Source: Nonomuraea jiangxiensis (GTDB lineage Bacteria > Actinomycetota > Actinomycetes > Streptosporangiales > Streptosporangiaceae). Taken from it: 64,000 bases of DNA. The stretch spans positions 329,320 through 393,319 of the forward strand of contig NZ_FNDJ01000006.1 in the NCBI RefSeq assembly GCF_900099965.1, given 5' to 3'. The notes beneath the pieces were generated by a model. It saw nothing but the letters and a program-made list of their open reading frames with translations. It made no database searches and was not told the DNA's origin. The translations under genes were made by a program, and so were the position numbers. Shown here piece after piece: positions 59,927 through 64,000 of the stretch (positions within the stretch are counted from its first letter, which is position 1; each line of letters begins with the position of its first letter).

Positions 59927-60780
59927 ACCATCGCCTTGACCGAGTCGGCCAGCGGGGTCCCGGCCCGCCAGCCCAGGACGCGCCAGGCCCGGCCGATATC
60001 GGCCTGGCTCCAGCTCACCGCCCTGGATCTGGAGTGCTCGGGGGCGCTCTCGCGTACCTCGCCGGTGAAACCCGCCACGGCGGTCAGCAGGGTGACGGCC
60101 TCGCGGACCGGGACCGCGCGGCCGCTGCCCACGTTGATCACCCGCGCGGGCAGCTCGCGGGCGAACGCGGCGCGCACGACGGCGTCGGCCACGTCGCGCA
60201 CGTCCACGAAATCGCGCATCGCGCCGAGGGGGCCCAGGTCGAGGTGCCCGCTCGCGGTCCTGAGCAGCTCGCGGGCGCGGCCGAGCACGTTCTCGGTGGA
60301 GACGCCGGGGCCGACGAGGTTGAACAGGCGCAGGGACACGCCGTCCACCGCGCCGGCCTGCTCGACCATGAGGGTGCCGGCCAGGTGGCTGATGCCGTAC
60401 GGGCTCGTGGGGCGGGCCGGGTCGTCCTCGTGCTGGGAGCGGCCGGGCTCGCCGGGGCCGTACTCAGCGGCCGAGCCCAGGCGGACGTACCGGGCGCCGG
60501 GCGCGACGGCGGCGATCGCGTCGAGGAGGAGCGCGGTGACCCCCGCGTTGCCGCGCAGCAGTTCGTCGTGCCCGCCCGACATCCGGCCCACGCAGTTGAC
60601 CACCACGGACGGGCGGGTGAAGCGCAGCAGGCCGGCCACGTCGGCGGGGGTCGCGGCGAGCAGGTCCAGCTCGGCCCGGCCGGGGCAGACCAGCCGGTCG
60701 GCCCGCGGGTCCTCCGACAGCAGCAACCTGACCTGGCGGCCGAGGAAGCCGGTGGCGCCGAACAGCACGACCGTGCTCAT
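59923..60780 (-). CDS. NAD-dependent epimerase/dehydratase (extended SDR)
   Basis: 285 residues from ATG 60780 (GAGGTGAG about 10 nt upstream); a GTG 12 nt earlier is possible. VVLFGATGFLGRQVRLLLSE Rossmann motif, SAAEYGPGEPGRS, SPYGISHLAGTLMVEQ (YxxxK), LRLFNLVGPGVSTENVLGR and RDFVDVRDVADAVVRAAF. Likely a sugar-nucleotide epimerase or reductase in the polysaccharide pathway. Overlaps the GH114 lipoprotein gene by 4 nt. Confidence 0.9.
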   Translation of the reverse strand: MSTVVLFGATGFLGRQVRLLLSEDPRADRLVCPGRAELDLLAATPADVAGLLRFTRPSVVVNCVGRMSGGHDELLRGNAGVTALLLDAIAAVAPGARYVRLGSAAEYGPGEPGRSQHEDDPARPTSPYGISHLAGTLMVEQAGAVDGVSLRLFNLVGPGVSTENVLGRARELLRTASGHLDLGPLGAMRDFVDVRDVADAVVRAAFARELPARVINVGSGRAVPVREAVTLLTAVAGFTGEVRESAPEHSRSRAVSWSQADIGRAWRVLGWRAGTPLADSVKAMV

Positions 60781-60793
60781 CGAGGGGCTCACC

Positions 60794-61546
60794 TCACCCG
60801 TTCCCGCGACGCCGGACCTGGCCGGCGGGCGCGGCCGTGGACGGCAGCAGCAGCGACCGGTACTCGTCGAAGCGGGCGTTGGCCTCGTCGTAGTCGTCGG
60901 GCCGCCCGATGTCCAGCCAGTAGCCGTCGAACTCGTAGATGCTGGGCGGCAGGTCCCTGTCCAGCAGGTCGAGGACCAGCTCGTCGAAGCCGAACGGCAT
61001 GCCCTCCGGATACTCCGCGATCGTCTTGCGGGAGAGGGCGTAGACGCCCATGCTCACGTGATAGCTGAGCAGCGGCTTCTCCCTGAAGCCGACGATGCGG
61101 CCGCCCTGCGCCTCCAGCACGCCGAAATCGATCTTCACCACGCGCGGCGAGGTGGCCACGGTCAGCGGCGCGTCCGAGTCGACGTGGCGGGCCAGCAGGT
61201 CCGCGTAGTCGATCGTGGTCAGGACGTCGCCGTTCATGACCAGGAAGTGCTCCGGCAGCCGGTCCCTGATCGGGAACAGCGGCCCGATCGTGGACAGGGG
61301 CACCACCTCCTCGGTGTAGTCCACCTCCAGGCCCCAGCGCGAGCCGTCGCCGACGAAGGCGCGGATGAGCGGGCTCAGGTGCCCGACCGCGAGCGTGGCG
61401 CGGGTGAAACCCTGGCTGGTGAGCTGCAGCAGGATGATGTCGAGGATCGCGTACTCCTCACCGATGGGCACCAGGGGCTTGGGCAGCGCGGAGGTGTACG
61501 GGCGCAGGCGGACACCCTTCCCGCCGGCGAGTATGACGACGTGCAT
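60794..61546 (-). CDS. Sugar-1-phosphate nucleotidyltransferase
   Basis: 250 residues, single nucleotidyltransferase domain. Signature VVILAGGKGVRLRPYTSALP, then KPLVPIGEEYAILDIILLQL and LVMNGDVLTTIDYADLLARH with the metal-binding Asp. Ends YWLDIGRPDDYDEANARF. Makes an NDP-sugar for the operon; no C-terminal beta-helix. Followed after 13 bp by the epimerase gene. The base specificity cannot be told from sequence alone. Confidence 0.9.
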   Translation of the reverse strand: MHVVILAGGKGVRLRPYTSALPKPLVPIGEEYAILDIILLQLTSQGFTRATLAVGHLSPLIRAFVGDGSRWGLEVDYTEEVVPLSTIGPLFPIRDRLPEHFLVMNGDVLTTIDYADLLARHVDSDAPLTVATSPRVVKIDFGVLEAQGGRIVGFREKPLLSYHVSMGVYALSRKTIAEYPEGMPFGFDELVLDLLDRDLPPSIYEFDGYWLDIGRPDDYDEANARFDEYRSLLLPSTAAPAGQVRRRGNG

Positions 61547-61567
61547 GGGTCCCTCCAGATGGTGAAC

Positions 61568-62983
61568 TCAGCGATACTGCTTGACGTCCCTGAGGCTGCG
61601 GCTCATCAGGGCGAGCAGGATGACGAAGAACAGCGACGCGGCGCCCAGGAAGAGCAGCACGTCGGCGAGCGCCGGCGAGCCGGCGGGCAGCAGCAGCCGC
61701 CCCACCGGGTGCACGGCCAGCGCGACCCCCTGGGCCAGGCACAGCAGCACCACCTTGCCCTGGTTGGCCAGCAGGAAGGCCAGGAAGTACGCCCCGCCGA
61801 CGGCCACGTGGGCGGCGGCCATGGCCACGCTCTCGTACGAGAGGGTGCCGGTGAAGTACAGGAACGACAGCGGCAGCGCGGCCAGCACGGACAGGGTGGC
61901 GAGGCAGATCAGCACGCCCTTGGCCAGCAGCCGGCGGCTGTGCCGGGTGAACTCGGCCGGGTAACACACCTTCCGGATCGCCGCCCTGGCCTCGTCCTCG
62001 AACACGTGCGCCCGGTATTCCAGCACTCCCATGCCGAGCACGAGCCCGGCGCCGGCGACCGCGATGTCGGTCCTGTCCAGGACGTATCTGGCCTCGGCCT
62101 GGAGCAGGAATACGGCGGTCAGCAGCGCGTACAGGAAGGATGGGAGCAGGGCGCGCACGTCGGGGCGAACGAGCGTGCGCAGCGGGGGTTCGGCGGCGGG
62201 CGGGTCGCCGCCCGCGGCGAGGGTCAGCAGGAGCGCGGCGCCGACGACCGCGGCGATGCAGACCACTCCCACGCAGACCGCCAGCAGGCCGACCCGGCTG
62301 TCGCCGATGGCGATGTAGGCGATCCCGGCCATCACGGCGGGCAGCATCATGGCGGCGAGCCAGCCCTCGCGCCGGTAGAACAGCAGGATCCCGGAGGCGA
62401 TCTGGAAGGCCATCTGCATGACGCAGAGCGCCACCAGCGCCACGGGACCGTTCCTGACCAGGGCGAGCACGGAGGCCATGCACATGGCGGCGACCACGCC
62501 GAGGATGAGCCCGGTGCGCAGCGTCCGGCCCGCCGAGCGCGGGAAGCCCTTCCCGACCAGCGAGTACGCCAGCTGCGCCGCCGCGCTGCCGAGCACCCAG
62601 CCGATCCCCGTGGTCAGCACGAGGCCCGGCACCAGCCACTGCGTGCCCACCAGCCCGGAGGCGGCCGGCAGCAGCGCCGCGGGCAGGCCGTACAGCAGGC
62701 CGTGCAGCATCTGGGCGAGCGGCCTGGCCCGCCGGAGCACGGCGCCGGCCGGCGGGCGCGGGGTGTTCATGGCGGCGATGTGCGAGTAGGCGGCCTCGGC
62801 GAGGGAGAAGACGTCGTCGTGGCCGTACCGCTCCCGGGCGATCTTGTCGTTGAGGCCCTGGGACTCCAGGATGGCGGCGACCTGGAGGGGTTCGACGGCC
62901 CGGAAGATCCCCGAGCCCATGGGCTCGATGAGGTCGCCGATCGAGCGGGGTGGCTGCTCGTCGTTGGGGGCGAGGGTGGTCAT
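61568..62983 (-). CDS. Polytopic membrane protein, PelG-like candidate
   Basis: 471 residues. After an N-terminal soluble ~85 residues (RSIGDLIEPMGSGIFRAVEP, LNDKIARERYGHDDVFSLAE), about 11-12 hydrophobic segments follow (LLYGLPAALLPAASGLVGTQ, LILGVVAAMCMASVLALV, LLAVCVGVVCIAAVVGAALL and others). Length and number of helices fit PelG/MATE-like exopolysaccharide exporters, but sequence resemblance is weak. The ATG overlaps the glycosyltransferase stop by 4 nt, as expected for a GT/exporter pair. Ends RSLRDVKQYR. Confidence 0.65.
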   Translation of the reverse strand: MTTLAPNDEQPPRSIGDLIEPMGSGIFRAVEPLQVAAILESQGLNDKIARERYGHDDVFSLAEAAYSHIAAMNTPRPPAGAVLRRARPLAQMLHGLLYGLPAALLPAASGLVGTQWLVPGLVLTTGIGWVLGSAAAQLAYSLVGKGFPRSAGRTLRTGLILGVVAAMCMASVLALVRNGPVALVALCVMQMAFQIASGILLFYRREGWLAAMMLPAVMAGIAYIAIGDSRVGLLAVCVGVVCIAAVVGAALLLTLAAGGDPPAAEPPLRTLVRPDVRALLPSFLYALLTAVFLLQAEARYVLDRTDIAVAGAGLVLGMGVLEYRAHVFEDEARAAIRKVCYPAEFTRHSRRLLAKGVLICLATLSVLAALPLSFLYFTGTLSYESVAMAAAHVAVGGAYFLAFLLANQGKVVLLCLAQGVALAVHPVGRLLLPAGSPALADVLLFLGAASLFFVILLALMSRSLRDVKQYR

Positions 62984-64000
62984 GGAGCGTCTCCCAGGAG
63001 CTCCGCGTAGACCGCGCGGTAGTCGTCCAGGGACTGCTGGAGGGTGAAGCGTTCCAGCACGCGGGCGCGGGCGAGCGCGCCCAGCCGGCTGCGCAGCGCG
63101 GGATCCTCCAGCAGGCGCACCGTGGCGTCCGCGACGGCCACGTGGTCGCGGGGCGGCACGACCATCCCGGCCTCGGCCACCGCCTCGGCGACGCCGCCGA
63201 CGTTGGTGCACAGCACGGCCCTGCCGCAGGCCATGGCCTCCACGACGCTGTAGGGGAAGCCCTCGGAGATGCTGGTCAGCGCGATGACGTGGCCCGAGTG
63301 GTAGGCGAGGACGGGGGTCGAGACCCGGCCCTCGAACGTGGCGGCGCCCGCCAGGTCCAGCTCGTCGATGAGGTCCAGGCAGCTCTGGTGGTAGCTCTCG
63401 TTGCCGGCCGGCACCCCGCCGAACATGCGCAGCCGGGCGTCGGGAAGCTTGTCCCGGACCACCGCGAACGCGCGGATCAGCGTGTGCAGGTCCTTCAGCG
63501 GGTCCACCCGGCCCATGAAGACGATCGTGGGCACCTCGGGATCGGCCTCGGCCGGGGGGAAGTCGGCGGGATCGACGCCGTTGTACATGATGCGGATGCG
63601 GCCGGGGTCGGCGCCGTTGCGGATCTGCCAGCGCCGGTTGTACGACGAGTGCGGCGCGATGCGGTCGGCCGCGACGTACGCGGCGGCGACCAGCCGCCTG
63701 AAGAAGCTGAGCAGCAGCACCCGGACGGCGTGGGAGACCGGCTCGTCCACGTACTGCAGGTATCGCTCCCTGAGGTAGACGCCGTGCTCGGACAGCACGA
63801 TGGGGGTGCCGTACTGCCATTTGGCGGTCATCGCCATGAGCGGGCTCAGGCCGTTCATGGCGACGTGCACCAGGTCCGTACGCGGCGGCGGCTCGGACAG
63901 CGGGCGCAGCATGTGGCCCATCAGGTCGCCGGCCGTGATCGCGTCGGCCAGGTTGAGCCCGTCGGTCCTGTTCCAGTACCAGGCGTCCATGAGCTGGGTG
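62980..64000 (-). CDS. GT4-family glycosyltransferase, PelF-like (5' end beyond window)
   Basis: At least 336 residues; the frame remains open to the window edge and the visible part begins within the N-terminal Rossmann domain, so the start is outside. PelF-like features: TPIVLSEHGVYLRERYLQYV, VAADRIAPHSSYNRRWQI, IMYNGVDPADFPP, IVFMGRVDPLKDLHTLIRAF and TSISEGFPYSVVEAMACGRA with the GT4 EX7E motif. In the Pel system PelF polymerises UDP-GalNAc. It is the first gene of the visible operon. Confidence 0.88.
   Translation of the reverse strand, partial: TQLMDAWYWNRTDGLNLADAITAGDLMGHMLRPLSEPPPRTDLVHVAMNGLSPLMAMTAKWQYGTPIVLSEHGVYLRERYLQYVDEPVSHAVRVLLLSFFRRLVAAAYVAADRIAPHSSYNRRWQIRNGADPGRIRIMYNGVDPADFPPAEADPEVPTIVFMGRVDPLKDLHTLIRAFAVVRDKLPDARLRMFGGVPAGNESYHQSCLDLIDELDLAGAATFEGRVSTPVLAYHSGHVIALTSISEGFPYSVVEAMACGRAVLCTNVGGVAEAVAEAGMVVPPRDHVAVADATVRLLEDPALRSRLGALARARVLERFTLQQSLDDYRAVYAELLGDAP

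Noticed and set aside
58979..63010. Very long open frame (1343 codons) on the plus strand antisense to the polysaccharide operon
   Set aside because: It is a GC-bias shadow of well-supported genes; composition is Arg/Ala/Gly-rich with no domain.

Overview
The window comes from a high-GC actinomycete chromosome. GTG/TTG starts, SARP regulators, a RepSA-type integrative element and a second, NADH-module-less nuo cluster next to 2-oxoglutarate:ferredoxin oxidoreductase all point to Streptosporangiales or Streptomycetales. A Nonomuraea-like organism is plausible but not proven. From memory, the order tRNA-Tyr, yajQ, htpX, nuoNMLKJI...HCBA, korAB resembles the Streptomyces coelicolor region around the SLP1 attachment site, a tRNA-Tyr gene.

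Region 1 (1-8.5 kb) holds two convergent SARP/AfsR-type regulators, a lipoprotein with a small membrane protein, a truncated FAD oxidoreductase, scraps of other genes and an intact cytochrome P450. It looks like the eroded edge of a specialised-metabolism locus. Region 2 (8.5-11.3 kb) is decay: a frameshifted IS1182-family remnant, a MarR-like scrap and a frameshifted AIM24 gene.

Region 3 (11.5-31.1 kb) is an accretion array of actinomycete integrative and conjugative elements (AICEs) at the 3' end of tRNA-Tyr (minus strand, 31050-31134). Near-identical 51-bp attachment cores lie at 11572, 18306 and 31052. A fourth, degenerate core (12897/14697) is split by an ISL3-family insertion sequence. 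The 18.4-31.1 kb segment looks like a complete AICE: GntR repressor, Pra-like activator, TraB translocase, RepSA, Xis and Int, plus cargo that includes a candidate HEPN RNase, a Nudix protein and a HTH/TPR regulator. The 14.7-18.4 kb segment keeps only xis, int and the 3' part of repSA. Each core has integrase arm-like sites at fixed distances. A 165-166 bp hairpin repeat occurs once in each of these two segments.

Region 4 (31.6-56 kb) is core chromosome: yajQ, a Nudix gene, htpX, nuoN-M-L-K-J-I, then a 5.6-kb interruption (membrane kinase, lspA, APH(6)-like kinase, ISKra4 scrap, membrane protein, minisatellite), then nuoH-C-B-A, a NodB lipoprotein and korA-korB. No nuoD, E, F or G is present. 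With korAB alongside, a ferredoxin-fed complex I is the simplest reading. NuoI, J, K, L, M and N all carry unusual low-complexity tails or loops. The nuoI/kinase divergent gap has four near-phased DnaA-box-like sequences.

Region 5 (56-64 kb, minus strand) is a tight eight-gene polysaccharide operon: PelF-like glycosyltransferase, polytopic membrane protein, sugar-nucleotide enzymes and two GH114-like proteins. It suggests a Pel-like amino-sugar exopolysaccharide system and runs off the right edge.
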